From: Aquilaria yunnanensis
Taxonomy: Eukaryota > Streptophyta > Magnoliopsida > Malvales > Thymelaeaceae
Assembly: GCA_039654915.1 (NCBI GenBank)
Contig: CM077597.1
Location: 55,332,001-55,396,000, forward strand
Length of the DNA: 64,000 nucleotides
Direction: 5' to 3'
This document shows, one piece after another, positions 9,801 through 23,500 of this stretch. The notes below the pieces were generated by a model. The model was given only the letters and a program-made list of their open reading frames with translations. It was not told the origin of the DNA and searched no databases. A program made the position numbers and the translations under genes. Numbering within the stretch: position 1 is the stretch's first letter; each line of letters starts with the position of its first letter.

Positions 9801-12800
9801 ATGGGATCCGGTGCATTAGTGCTGGTATGATCGCATCCGTCAACCAACGCCGCTTATTTTCCATTATCCGTAGTGGTCTTTTTCCCCTTCATCGTGAGTG
9901 CTACACGTCACGAAAGAACCGTGGGGCCGATAAAGTGGGACATTTTAATCCAGCAACTAGTCAGAAAACTTGGTAGAAATTCTGAAACATAATTTTGAGC
10001 CCCGGTTATCTCCCACGAACAGAGAAACCAGAAGCAAAACCGACCCGAAAAAGAAAATAACGGGTGCAACATGAGGACTTCCCGGCACGTCACCGATGCC
10101 AGTACTACTCTAGCCCAAGCACGCTTAACTGCGGAGTTCTGATGGGATCCGGTGCATTAGTGCTGGTATGATCGCATCCGTCAACTAACGCCGCTTATTT
10201 TCCATTATCCGTACCGGTCTTTTTCCCCTTCATCGTGAGTGCTACACGTCACGAACAAACCGTGGGGCTGATAAAGTGGGAAATTTTAATCCAGCAACTA
10301 GACCCGAAAAAGAAAATAGGGGATGCAACACGAGGACTTCCCGGCACGTCACCGATGCCAGTACTACTCTCGCCCAAGCACGCTTAACTGCGGAGTTCTG
10401 ATGGGATCCGGTGCATTAGTGCTGGTATGATCGCATCCGTCAACCAACGCCGCTTATTTTCCATTATCCGTAGTGGTCTTTTTCCCCTTCATCGTGAGTG
10501 CTACACGTCACGAACAAACCGTGGGGCTGATAAAGTGGGAAATTTTAATCCAGCAACTAGACCCAAAAAGAAAATAGGGGATGCAACACGAGGACTTCCC
10601 GGCACGTCACCGATGCCAGTACTACTCTCGCCCAAGCACGCTTAACTGCGGAGTTCTGATGGGATCCGGTGCATTAGTGCTGGTATGATCGCATCCGTCA
10701 ACCAACGCCGCTTATTTTCCATTATCCGTAGTGGTCTTTTTCCCCTTCATCGTGAGTGCTACACGTCACGAAAGAACCGTGGGGCCGATAAAGTGGGACA
10801 TTTTAATCCAGCAACTAGTCAGAAAACTTGGTAGAAATTCTGAAACATAATTTTGAGCCCCGGTTCTCTCCCACGAACAGAGAAACCAGAAGCAAAACCG
10901 ACCCGAAAAAGAAAATAACGGGTGCAACATGAGGACTTCCCGGCACGTCACCGATGCCAGTACTACTCTAGCCTAAGCACGCTTAACTGCGGAGTTCTGA
11001 TGGGATCCGGTGCATTAGTGCTGGTATGATCGCATCCGTCAACCAACGCCGCTTATTTTCCATTATCCGTACCGGTCTTTTTCCCCTTCATCGTGAGTGC
11101 TACACGTCACGAACAAACCGTGGGGCTGATAAAGTGGGAAATTTTAATCCAGCAACTAGACCCGAAAAAGAAAATAGGGGATGCAACACGAGGACTTCCC
11201 GGCACGTCACCGATGCCAGTACTACTCTCGCCCAAGCACGCTTAACTGCGGAGTTCTGATGGGATCCGGTGCATTAGTGTTGGTATGATCGCATCCGTCA
11301 ACCAACGCCGCTTATTTTCCATTATCCGTAGTGGTCTTTTTCCCCTTCATCGTGAGTGCTACACGTCACGAACAAACCGTGGGGCTGATAAAGTGGGAAA
11401 TTTTAATCCAGCAACTAGACCCGAAAAAGAAAATAGGGGATGCAACACGAGGACTTCCCGGCACGTCACCGATGCCAGTACTACTCTCGCCCAAGCACGC
11501 TTAACTGCGGAGTTCTGATGGGATCCGGTGCATTAGTGCTGGTATGATCGCATCCGTCAACCAACGCCGCTTATTTTCCATTATCCGTAGTGGTCTTTTT
11601 CCCCTTCATCGTGAGTGCTACACGTCACGAACAAACCGTGGGGCTGATAAAGTGGGAAATTTTAATCCAGCAACTAGACCCGAAAAAGAAAATAGGGGAT
11701 GCAACACGAGGACTTCCCGGCACGTCACCGATGCCAGTACTACTCTCGCCCAAGCACGCTTAACTGCGGAGTTCTGATGGGATCCGGTGCATTAGTGTTG
11801 GTATGATCGCATCCGTCAACCAACGCCGCTTATTTTCCATTATCCGTAGTGGTCTTTTTCCCCTTCATCGTGAGTGCTACACGTCACGAACAAACCGTGG
11901 GGCTGATAAAGTGGGAAATTTTAATCCAGCAACTAGACCCGAAAAAGAAAATAGGGGATGCAACACGAGGACTTCCCGGCACGTCACCGATGCCAGTACT
12001 ACTCTCGCCCAAGCACGCTTAACTGCGGAGTTCTGATGGGATCCGGTGCATTAGTGTTGGTATGATCGCATCCGTCAACCAACGCCGCTTATTTTCCATT
12101 ATCCGTAGTGGTCTTTTTCCCCTTCATCGTGAGTGCTACACGTCACGAACAAACCGTGGGGCTGATAAAGTGGGAAATTTTAATCCAGCAACTAGACCCG
12201 AAAAAGAAAATAGGGGATGCAACACGAGGACTTCCCGGCACGTCACCGATGCCAGTACTACTCTCGCCCAAGCACGCTTAACTGCGGAGTTCTGATGGGA
12301 TCCGGTGCATTAGTGCTGGTATGATCGCATCCGTCAACCAACGCCGCTTATTTTCCATTATCCGTAGTGGTCTTTTTCCCCTTCATCGTGAGTGCTACAC
12401 GTCACGAACAAACCGTGGGGCTGATAAAGTGGGAAATTTTAATCCAGCAACTAGACCCGAAAAAGAAAATAGGGGATGCAACACGAGGACTTCCCGGCAC
12501 GTCACCGATGCCAGTACTACTCTCGCCCAAGCACGCTTAACTGCGGAGTTCTGATGGGATCCGGTGCATTAGTGCTGGTATGATCGCATCCGTCAACCAA
12601 CGCCGCTTATTTTCCATTATCCGTAGTGGTCTTTTTCCCCTTCATCGTGAGTGCTACACGTCACGAAAGAACCGTGGGGCCGATAAAGTGGGACATTTTA
12701 ATCCAGCAACTAGTCAGAAAACTTGGTAGAAATTCTGAAACATAATTTTGAGCCCCGGTTCTCTCCCACGAACAGAGAAACCAGAAGCAAAACCGACCCG

Positions 12801-13450
12801 AAAAAGAAAATAACGGGTGCAACATGAGGACTTCCCGGCACGTCACCGATGCCAGTACTACTCTAGCCTAAGCACGCTTAACTGCGGAGTTCTGATGGGA
12901 TCCGGTGCATTAGTGCTGGTATGATCGCATCCGTCAACCAACGCCGCTTATTTTCCATTATCCGTACCGGTCTTTTTCCCCTTCATCGTGAGTGCTACAC
13001 GTCACGAACAAACCGTGGGGCTGATAAAGTGGGAAATTTTAATCCAGCAACTAGACCCGAAAAAGAAAATAGGGGATGCAACACGAGGACTTCCCGGCAC
13101 GTCACCGATGCCAGTACTACTCTCGCCCAAGCACGCTTAACTGCGGAGTTCTGATGGGATCCGGTGCATTAGTGTTGGTATGATCGCATCCGTCAACCAA
13201 CGCCGCTTATTTTCCATTATCCGTAGTGGTCTTTTTCCCCTTCATCGTGAGTGCTACACGTCACGAACAAACCGTGGGGCTGATAAAGTGGGAAATTTTA
13301 ATCCAGCAACTAGACCCGAAAAAGAAAATAGGGGATGCAACACGAGGACTTCCCGGCACGTCACCGATGCCAGTACTACTCTCGCCCAAGCACGCTTAAC
13401 TGCGGAGTTCTGATGGGATCCGGTGCATTAGTGTTGGTATGATCGCATCC
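6883..13450 (-). rRNA. 5S rRNA gene block 2 (24 genes), first copy of 6967-bp duplication
   Basis: Gene 5' ends: 7001, 7342, 7601, 7860, 8201, 8460, 8719, 8978, 9320, 9579, 9838, 10179, 10438, 10696, 11037, 11296, 11555, 11814, 12073, 12332, 12591, 12932, 13191, 13450. Unit order and marker variants repeat at +6967 bp in block 3. Markers include the 1-nt-insertion gene 9320, the GGTTATCT insert before gene 10179, its -7 variant, and the 258-bp unit ending at gene 10696. A private change is AAAACAAAAT in the insert-side sequence near 8075. Confidence 0.95.
10186..10186 (-). promoter_or_regulatory. -7 promoter variant (G to A)
   Basis: The plus strand reads GTCAACTAACG instead of GTCAACCAACG, placing A at -7 of the gene at 10179. 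Thirteen genes have it: 10179, 17146, 30823, 33060, 36507, 37625, 39519, 44519, 48745, 52971, 54866, 55984 and 57879. All are long-class. Gene 62882 has T at the same position. The GC at -12/-11 and C at -1 are unchanged. Confidence 0.75.
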
Positions 13451-13590
13451 GTCAACCAACGCCGCTTATTTTCCATTATCCGTAGTGGTCTTTTTCCCCT
13501 TCATCGTGAGTGCTACACGTCACGAACAAACCGTGGGGCTGATAAAGTGGGAAATTTTAATCCAGCAACTAGACCCGAAAAAGAAAATAG

Positions 13591-16500
13591 GGGATGCAAC
13601 ACGAGGACTTCCCGGCACGTCACCGATGCCAGTACTACTCTCGCCCAAGCACGCTTAACTGCGGAGTTCTGATGGGATCCGGTGCATTAGTGTTGGTATG
13701 ATCGCATCCGTCAACCAACGCCGCTTATTTTCCATTATCCGTAGTGGTCTTTTTCCCCTTCATCGTGAGTGCTACACGTCACGAACAAACCGTGGGGCTG
13801 ATAAAGTGGGAAATTTTAATCCAGCAACTAGACCCGAAAAAGAAAATAGGGGATGCAACACGAGGACTTCCCGGCACGTCACCGATGCCAGTACTACTCT
13901 CGCCCAAGCACGCTTAACTGCGGAGTTCTGATGGGATCCGGTGCATTAGTGCTGGTATGATCGCATCCGTCAACCAACGCCGCTTATTTTCCATTATCCG
14001 TAGTGGTCTTTTTCCCCTTCATCGTGAGTGCTACACGTCACGAAAGAACCGTGGGGCCGATAAAGTGGGACATTTTAATCCAGCAACTAGTCAGAAAACT
14101 TGGTAGAAATTCTGAAACATAATTTTGAGCCCCGGTTCTCTCCCACGAACAGAGAAACCAGAAGCAAAACCGACCCGAAAAAGAAAATAACGGGTGCAAC
14201 ATGAGGACTTCCCGGCACGTCACCGATGCCAGTACTACTCTAGCCCAAGCACGCTTAACTGCGGAGTTCTGATGGGATCCGGTGCATTAGTGCTGGTATG
14301 ATCGCATCCGTCAACCAACGCCGCTTATTTTCCATTATCCGTAGTGGTCTTTTTCCCCATCATCGTGAGTGCTACACGTCACGAACAAACCGTGGGGCTG
14401 ATAAAGTGGGAAATTTTAATCCAGCAACTAGACCCGAAAAAGAAAATAGGGGATGCAACACGAGGACTTCCCGGCACGTCACCGATGCCAGTACTACTCT
14501 CGCCCAAGCACGCTTAACTGCGGAGTTCTGATGGGATCCGGTGCATTAGTGTTGGTATGATCGCATCCGTCAACCAACGCCGCTTATTTTCCATTATCCG
14601 TAGTGGTCTTTTTCCCCTTCATCGTGAGTGCTACACGTCACGAACAAACCGTGGGGCTGATAAAGTGGGAAATTTTAATCCAGCAACTAGACCCGAAAAA
14701 GAAAATAGGGGATGCAACACGAGGACTTCCCGGCACGTCACCGATGCCAGTACTACTCTCGCCCAAGCACGCTTAACTGCGGAGTTCTGATGGGATCCGG
14801 TGCATTAGTGCTGGTATGATCGCATCCGTCAACCAACGCCGCTTATTTTCCATTATCCGTAGTGGTCTTTTTCCCCTTCATCGTGAGTGCTACACGTCAC
14901 GAAAGAACCGTGGGGCCGATAAAGTGGGACATTTTAATCCAGCAACTAGTCAGAAAACTTGGTAGAAATTCTGAAACATAATTTTGAGCCCCGGTTCTCT
15001 CCCACGAACAGAGAAACCAGAAGCAAAACCGACCCGAAAAAGAAAATAACGGGTGCAACATGAGGACTTCCCGGCACGTCACCGATGCCAGTACTACTCT
15101 AGCCCAAGCACGCTTAACTGCGGAGTTCTGATGGGATCCGGTGCATTAGTGCTGGTATGATCGCATCCGTCAACCAACGCCGCTTATTTTCCATTATCCG
15201 TAGTGGTCTTTTTCCCCATCATCGTGAGTGCTACACGTCACGAACAAACCGTGGGGCTGATAAAGTGGGAAATTTTAATCCAGCAACTAGACCCGAAAAA
15301 GAAAATAGGGGATGCAACACGAGGACTTCCCGGCACGTCACCGATGCCAGTACTACTCTCGCCCAAGCACGCTTAACTGCGGAGTTCTGATGGGATCCGG
15401 TGCATTAGTGCTGGTATGATCGCATCCGTCAACCAACGCCGCTTATTTTCCATTATCCGTAGTGGTCTTTTTCCCCTTCATCGTGAGTGCTACACGTCAC
15501 GAACAAACCGTGGGGCTGATAAAGTGGGAAATTTTAATCCAGCAACTAGACCCGAAAAAGAAAATAGGGGATGCAACACGAGGACTTCCCGGCACGTCAC
15601 CGATGCCAGTACTACTCTCGCCCAAGCACGCTTAACTGCGGAGTTCTGATGGGATCCGGTGCATTAGTGCTGGTATGATCGCATCCGTCAACCAACGCCG
15701 CTTATTTTCCATTATCCGTAGTGGTCTTTTTCCCCTTCATCGTGAGTGCTACACGTCACGAACAAACCGTGGGGCTGATAAAGTGGGAAATTTTAATCCA
15801 GCAACTAGACCCGAAAAAGAAAATAGGGGATGCAACACGAGGACTTCCCGGCACGTCACCGATGCCAGTACTACTCTCGCCCAAGCACGCTTAACTGCGG
15901 AGTTCTGATGGGATCCGGTGCATTAGTGCTGGTATGATCGCATCCGTCAACCAACGCCGCTTATTTTCCATTATCCGTAGTGGTCTTTTTCCCCTTCATC
16001 GTGAGTGCTACACGTCACGAAAGAACCGTGGGGCCGATAAAGTGGGACATTTTAATCCAGCAACTAGTCAGAAAACTTGGTAGAAATTCTGAAACATAAT
16101 TTTGAGCCCCGGTTCTCTCCCACGAACAGAGAAACCAGAAGCAAAACCGACCCGAAAAAGAAAATAACGGGTGCAACATGAGGACTTCCCGGCACGTCAC
16201 CGATGCCAGTACTACTCTAAGCCCAAGCACGCTTAACTGCGGAGTTCTGATGGGATCCGGTGCATTAGTGCTGGTATGATCGCATCCGTCAACCAACGCC
16301 GCTTATTTTCCATTATCCGTACCGGTCTTTTTCCCCTTCATCGTGAGTGCTACACGTCACGAACAAACCGTGGGGCTGATAAAGTGGGAAATTTTAATCC
16401 AGCAACTAGACCCGAAAAAGAAAATAGGGGATGCAACACGAGGACTTCCCGGCACGTCACCGATGCCAGTACTACTCTCGCCCAAGCACGCTTAACTGCG

Positions 16501-19500
16501 GAGTTCTGATGGGATCCGGTGCATTAGTGCTGGTATGATCGCATCCGTCAACCAACGCCGCTTATTTTCCATTATCCGTAGTGGTCTTTTTCCCCTTCAT
16601 CGTGAGTGCTACACGTCACGAACAAACCGTGGGGCTGATAAAGTGGGAAATTTTAATCCAGCAACTAGACCCGAAAAAGAAAATAGGGGATGCAACACGA
16701 GGACTTCCCGGCACGTCACCGATGCCAGTACTACTCTCGCCCAAGCACGCTTAACTGCGGAGTTCTGATGGGATCCGGTGCATTAGTGCTGGTATGATCG
16801 CATCCGTCAACCAACGCCGCTTATTTTCCATTATCCGTAGTGGTCTTTTTCCCCTTCATCGTGAGTGCTACACGTCACGAAAGAACCGTGGGGCCGATAA
16901 AGTGGGACATTTTAATCCAGCAACTAGTCAGAAAACTTGGTAGAAATTCTGAAACATAATTTTGAGCCCCGGTTATCTCCCACGAACAGAGAAACCAGAA
17001 GCAAAACCGACCCGAAAAAGAAAATAACGGGTGCAACATGAGGACTTCCCGGCACGTCACCGATGCCAGTACTACTCTAGCCCAAGCACGCTTAACTGCG
17101 GAGTTCTGATGGGATCCGGTGCATTAGTGCTGGTATGATCGCATCCGTCAACTAACGCCGCTTATTTTCCATTATCCGTACCGGTCTTTTTCCCCTTCAT
17201 CGTGAGTGCTACACGTCACGAACAAACCGTGGGGCTGATAAAGTGGGAAATTTTAATCCAGCAACTAGACCCGAAAAAGAAAATAGGGGATGCAACACGA
17301 GGACTTCCCGGCACGTCACCGATGCCAGTACTACTCTCGCCCAAGCACGCTTAACTGCGGAGTTCTGATGGGATCCGGTGCATTAGTGCTGGTATGATCG
17401 CATCCGTCAACCAACGCCGCTTATTTTCCATTATCCGTAGTGGTCTTTTTCCCCTTCATCGTGAGTGCTACACGTCACGAACAAACCGTGGGGCTGATAA
17501 AGTGGGAAATTTTAATCCAGCAACTAGACCCAAAAAGAAAATAGGGGATGCAACACGAGGACTTCCCGGCACGTCACCGATGCCAGTACTACTCTCGCCC
17601 AAGCACGCTTAACTGCGGAGTTCTGATGGGATCCGGTGCATTAGTGCTGGTATGATCGCATCCGTCAACCAACGCCGCTTATTTTCCATTATCCGTAGTG
17701 GTCTTTTTCCCCTTCATCGTGAGTGCTACACGTCACGAAAGAACCGTGGGGCCGATAAAGTGGGACATTTTAATCCAGCAACTAGTCAGAAAACTTGGTA
17801 GAAATTCTGAAACATAATTTTGAGCCCCGGTTCTCTCCCACGAACAGAGAAACCAGAAGCAAAACCGACCCGAAAAAGAAAATAACGGGTGCAACATGAG
17901 GACTTCCCGGCACGTCACCGATGCCAGTACTACTCTAGCCTAAGCACGCTTAACTGCGGAGTTCTGATGGGATCCGGTGCATTAGTGCTGGTATGATCGC
18001 ATCCGTCAACCAACGCCGCTTATTTTCCATTATCCGTACCGGTCTTTTTCCCCTTCATCGTGAGTGCTACACGTCACGAACAAACCGTGGGGCTGATAAA
18101 GTGGGAAATTTTAATCCAGCAACTAGACCCGAAAAAGAAAATAGGGGATGCAACACGAGGACTTCCCGGCACGTCACCGATGCCAGTACTACTCTCGCCC
18201 AAGCACGCTTAACTGCGGAGTTCTGATGGGATCCGGTGCATTAGTGTTGGTATGATCGCATCCGTCAACCAACGCCGCTTATTTTCCATTATCCGTAGTG
18301 GTCTTTTTCCCCTTCATCGTGAGTGCTACACGTCACGAACAAACCGTGGGGCTGATAAAGTGGGAAATTTTAATCCAGCAACTAGACCCGAAAAAGAAAA
18401 TAGGGGATGCAACACGAGGACTTCCCGGCACGTCACCGATGCCAGTACTACTCTCGCCCAAGCACGCTTAACTGCGGAGTTCTGATGGGATCCGGTGCAT
18501 TAGTGCTGGTATGATCGCATCCGTCAACCAACGCCGCTTATTTTCCATTATCCGTAGTGGTCTTTTTCCCCTTCATCGTGAGTGCTACACGTCACGAACA
18601 AACCGTGGGGCTGATAAAGTGGGAAATTTTAATCCAGCAACTAGACCCGAAAAAGAAAATAGGGGATGCAACACGAGGACTTCCCGGCACGTCACCGATG
18701 CCAGTACTACTCTCGCCCAAGCACGCTTAACTGCGGAGTTCTGATGGGATCCGGTGCATTAGTGTTGGTATGATCGCATCCGTCAACCAACGCCGCTTAT
18801 TTTCCATTATCCGTAGTGGTCTTTTTCCCCTTCATCGTGAGTGCTACACGTCACGAACAAACCGTGGGGCTGATAAAGTGGGAAATTTTAATCCAGCAAC
18901 TAGACCCGAAAAAGAAAATAGGGGATGCAACACGAGGACTTCCCGGCACGTCACCGATGCCAGTACTACTCTCGCCCAAGCACGCTTAACTGCGGAGTTC
19001 TGATGGGATCCGGTGCATTAGTGTTGGTATGATCGCATCCGTCAACCAACGCCGCTTATTTTCCATTATCCGTAGTGGTCTTTTTCCCCTTCATCGTGAG
19101 TGCTACACGTCACGAACAAACCGTGGGGCTGATAAAGTGGGAAATTTTAATCCAGCAACTAGACCCGAAAAAGAAAATAGGGGATGCAACACGAGGACTT
19201 CCCGGCACGTCACCGATGCCAGTACTACTCTCGCCCAAGCACGCTTAACTGCGGAGTTCTGATGGGATCCGGTGCATTAGTGCTGGTATGATCGCATCCG
19301 TCAACCAACGCCGCTTATTTTCCATTATCCGTAGTGGTCTTTTTCCCCTTCATCGTGAGTGCTACACGTCACGAACAAACCGTGGGGCTGATAAAGTGGG
19401 AAATTTTAATCCAGCAACTAGACCCGAAAAAGAAAATAGGGGATGCAACACGAGGACTTCCCGGCACGTCACCGATGCCAGTACTACTCTCGCCCAAGCA

Positions 19501-20417
19501 CGCTTAACTGCGGAGTTCTGATGGGATCCGGTGCATTAGTGCTGGTATGATCGCATCCGTCAACCAACGCCGCTTATTTTCCATTATCCGTAGTGGTCTT
19601 TTTCCCCTTCATCGTGAGTGCTACACGTCACGAAAGAACCGTGGGGCCGATAAAGTGGGACATTTTAATCCAGCAACTAGTCAGAAAACTTGGTAGAAAT
19701 TCTGAAACATAATTTTGAGCCCATGTTCTCTCCCACGAACAGAGAAACCAGAAGCAAAACCGACCCGAAAAAGAAAATAACGGGTGCAACATGAGGACTT
19801 CCCGGCACGTCACCGATGCCAGTACTACTCTAGCCTAAGCACGCTTAACTGCGGAGTTCTGATGGGATCCGGTGCATTAGTGCTGGTATGATCGCATCCG
19901 TCAACCAACGCCGCTTATTTTCCATTATCCGTACCGGTCTTTTTCCCCTTCATCGTGAGTGCTACACGTCACGAACAAACCGTGGGGCTGATAAAGTGGG
20001 AAATTTTAATCCAGCAACTAGACCCGAAAAAGAAAATAGGGGATGCAACACGAGGACTTCCCGGCACGTCACCGATGCCAGTACTACTCTCGCCCAAGCA
20101 CGCTTAACTGCGGAGTTCTGATGGGATCCGGTGCATTAGTGTTGGTATGATCGCATCCGTCAACCAACGCCGCTTATTTTCCATTATCCGTAGTGGTCTT
20201 TTTCCCCTTCATCGTGAGTGCTACACGTCACGAACAAACCGTGGGGCTGATAAAGTGGGAAATTTTAATCCAGCAACTAGACCCGAAAAAGAAAATAGGG
20301 GATGCAACACGAGGACTTCCCGGCACGTCACCGATGCCAGTACTACTCTCGCCCAAGCACGCTTAACTGCGGAGTTCTGATGGGATCCGGTGCATTAGTG
20401 CTGGTATGATCGCATCC
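13591..20417 (-). rRNA. 5S rRNA gene block 3 (25 genes), second copy of 6967-bp duplication
   Basis: Gene 5' ends: 13709, 13968, 14309, 14568, 14827, 15168, 15427, 15686, 15945, 16287, 16546, 16805, 17146, 17405, 17663, 18004, 18263, 18522, 18781, 19040, 19299, 19558, 19899, 20158, 20417. It is collinear with block 2 until about 20.4 kb, where the marker G17A pattern stops matching. A private change is GCCCATGTTC in the insert near 19720 (other copies GCCCCGGTTC). The stretch 17652-21442 holds two further tandem copies of a 1895-bp module (one long plus six short units). Confidence 0.95.
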
Positions 20418-20557
20418 GTCAACCAACGCCGCTTATTTTCCATTATCCGTAGTGGTCTTTTTCCCCTTCATCGTGAGTGCTACACGTCACGAACAAACCG
20501 TGGGGCTGATAAAGTGGGAAATTTTAATCCAGCAACTAGACCCGAAAAAGAAAATAG

Positions 20558-23500
20558 GGGATGCAACACGAGGACTTCCCGGCACGTCACCGATGCCAGT
20601 ACTACTCTCGCCCAAGCACGCTTAACTGCGGAGTTCTGATGGGATCCGGTGCATTAGTGTTGGTATGATCGCATCCGTCAACCAACGCCGCTTATTTTCC
20701 ATTATCCGTAGTGGTCTTTTTCCCCTTCATCGTGAGTGCTACACGTCACGAACAAACCGTGGGGCTGATAAAGTGGGAAATTTTAATCCAGCAACTAGAC
20801 CCGAAAAAGAAAATAGGGGATGCAACACGAGGACTTCCCGGCACGTCACCGATGCCAGTACTACTCTCGCCCAAGCACGCTTAACTGCGGAGTTCTGATG
20901 GGATCCGGTGCATTAGTGTTGGTATGATCGCATCCGTCAACCAACGCCGCTTATTTTCCATTATCCGTAGTGGTCTTTTTCCCCTTCATCGTGAGTGCTA
21001 CACGTCACGAACAAACCGTGGGGCTGATAAAGTGGGAAATTTTAATCCAGCAACTAGACCCGAAAAAGAAAATAGGGGATGCAACACGAGGACTTCCCGG
21101 CACGTCACCGATGCCAGTACTACTCTCGCCCAAGCACGCTTAACTGCGGAGTTCTGATGGGATCCGGTGCATTAGTGCTGGTATGATCGCATCCGTCAAC
21201 CAACGCCGCTTATTTTCCATTATCCGTAGTGGTCTTTTTCCCCTTCATCGTGAGTGCTACACGTCACGAACAAACCGTGGGGCTGATAAAGTGGGAAATT
21301 TTAATCCAGCAACTAGACCCGAAAAAGAAAATAGGGGATGCAACACGAGGACTTCCCGGCACGTCACCGATGCCAGTACTACTCTCGCCCAAGCACGCTT
21401 AACTGCGGAGTTCTGATGGGATCCGGTGCATTAGTGCTGGTATGATCGCATCCGTCAACCAACGCCGCTTATTTTCCATTATCCGTAGTGGTCTTTTTCC
21501 CCTTCATCGTGAGTGCTACACGTCACGAAAGAACCGTGGGGCCGATAAAGTGGGACATTTTAATCCAGCAACTAGTCAGAAAACTTGGTAGAAATTCTGA
21601 AACATAATTTTGAGCCCCGGTTCTCTCCCACGAACAGAGAAACCAGAAGCAAAACCGACCCGAAAAAGAAAATAACGGGTGCAACATGAGGACTTCCCGG
21701 CACGTCACCGATGCCAGTACTACTCTAGCCTAAGCACGCTTAACTGCGGAGTTCTGATGGGATCCGGTGCATTAGTGCTGGTATGATCGCATCCGTCAAC
21801 CAACGCCGCTTATTTTCCATTATCCGTACCGGTCTTTTTCCCCTTCATCGTGAGTGCTACACGTCACGAACAAACCGTGGGGCTGATAAAGTGGGAAATT
21901 TTAATCCAGCAACTAGACCCGAAAAAGAAAATAGGGGATGCAACACGAGGACTTCCCGGCACGTCACCGATGCCAGTACTACTCTCGCCCAAGCACGCTT
22001 AACTGCGGAGTTCTGATGGGATCCGGTGCATTAGTGTTGGTATGATCGCATCCGTCAACCAACGCCGCTTATTTTCCATTATCCGTAGTGGTCTTTTTCC
22101 CCTTCATCGTGAGTGCTACACGTCACGAACAAACCGTGGGGCTGATAAAGTGGGAAATTTTAATCCAGCAACTAGACCCGAAAAAGAAAATAGGGGATGC
22201 AACACGAGGACTTCCCGGCACGTCACCGATGCCAGTACTACTCTCGCCCAAGCACGCTTAACTGCGGAGTTCTGATGGGATCCGGTGCATTAGTGCTGGT
22301 ATGATCGCATCCGTCAACCAACGCCGCTTATTTTCCATTATCCGTAGTGGTCTTTTTCCCCTTCATCGTGAGTGCTACACGTCACGAACAAACCGTGGGG
22401 CTGATAAAGTGGGAAATTTTAATCCAGCAACTAGACCCGAAAAAGAAAATAGGGGATGCAACACGAGGACTTCCCGGCACGTCACCGATGCCAGTACTAC
22501 TCTCGCCCAAGCACGCTTAACTGCGGAGTTCTGATGGGATCCGGTGCATTAGTGTTGGTATGATCGCATCCGTCAACCAACGCCGCTTATTTTCCATTAT
22601 CCGTAGTGGTCTTTTTCCCCTTCATCGTGAGTGCTACACGTCACGAACAAACCGTGGGGCTGATAAAGTGGGAAATTTTAATCCAGCAACTAGACCCGAA
22701 AAAGAAAATAGGGGATGCAACACGAGGACTTCCCGGCACGTCACCGATGCCAGTACTACTCTCGCCCAAGCACGCTTAACTGCGGAGTTCTGATGGGATC
22801 CGGTGCATTAGTGTTGGTATGATCGCATCCGTCAACCAACGCCGCTTATTTTCCATTATCCGTAGTGGTCTTTTTCCCCTTCATCGTGAGTGCTACACGT
22901 CACGAACAAACCGTGGGGCTGATAAAGTGGGAAATTTTAATCCAGCAACTAGACCCGAAAAAGAAAATAGGGGATGCAACACGAGGACTTCCCGGCACGT
23001 CACCGATGCCAGTACTACTCTCGCCCAAGCACGCTTAACTGCGGAGTTCTGATGGGATCCGGTGCATTAGTGCTGGTATGATCGCATCCGTCAACCAACG
23101 CCGCTTATTTTCCATTATCCGTAGTGGTCTTTTTCCCCTTCATCGTGAGTGCTACACGTCACGAAAGAACCGTGGGGCCGATAAAGTGGGACATTTTAAT
23201 CCAGCAACTAGTCAGAAAACTTGGTAGAAATTCTGAAACATAATTTTGAGCCCCGGTTCTCTCCCACGAACAGAGAAACCAGAAGCAAAACCGACCCGAA
23301 AAAGAAAATAACGGGTGCAACATGAGGACTTCCCGGCACGTCACCGATGCCAGTACTACTCTAGCCCAAGCACGCTTAACTGCGGAGTTCTGATGGGATC
23401 CGGTGCATTAGTGCTGGTATGATCGCATCCGTCAACCAACGCCGCTTATTTTCCATTATCCGTAGTGGTCTTTTTCCCCATCATCGTGAGTGCTACACGT

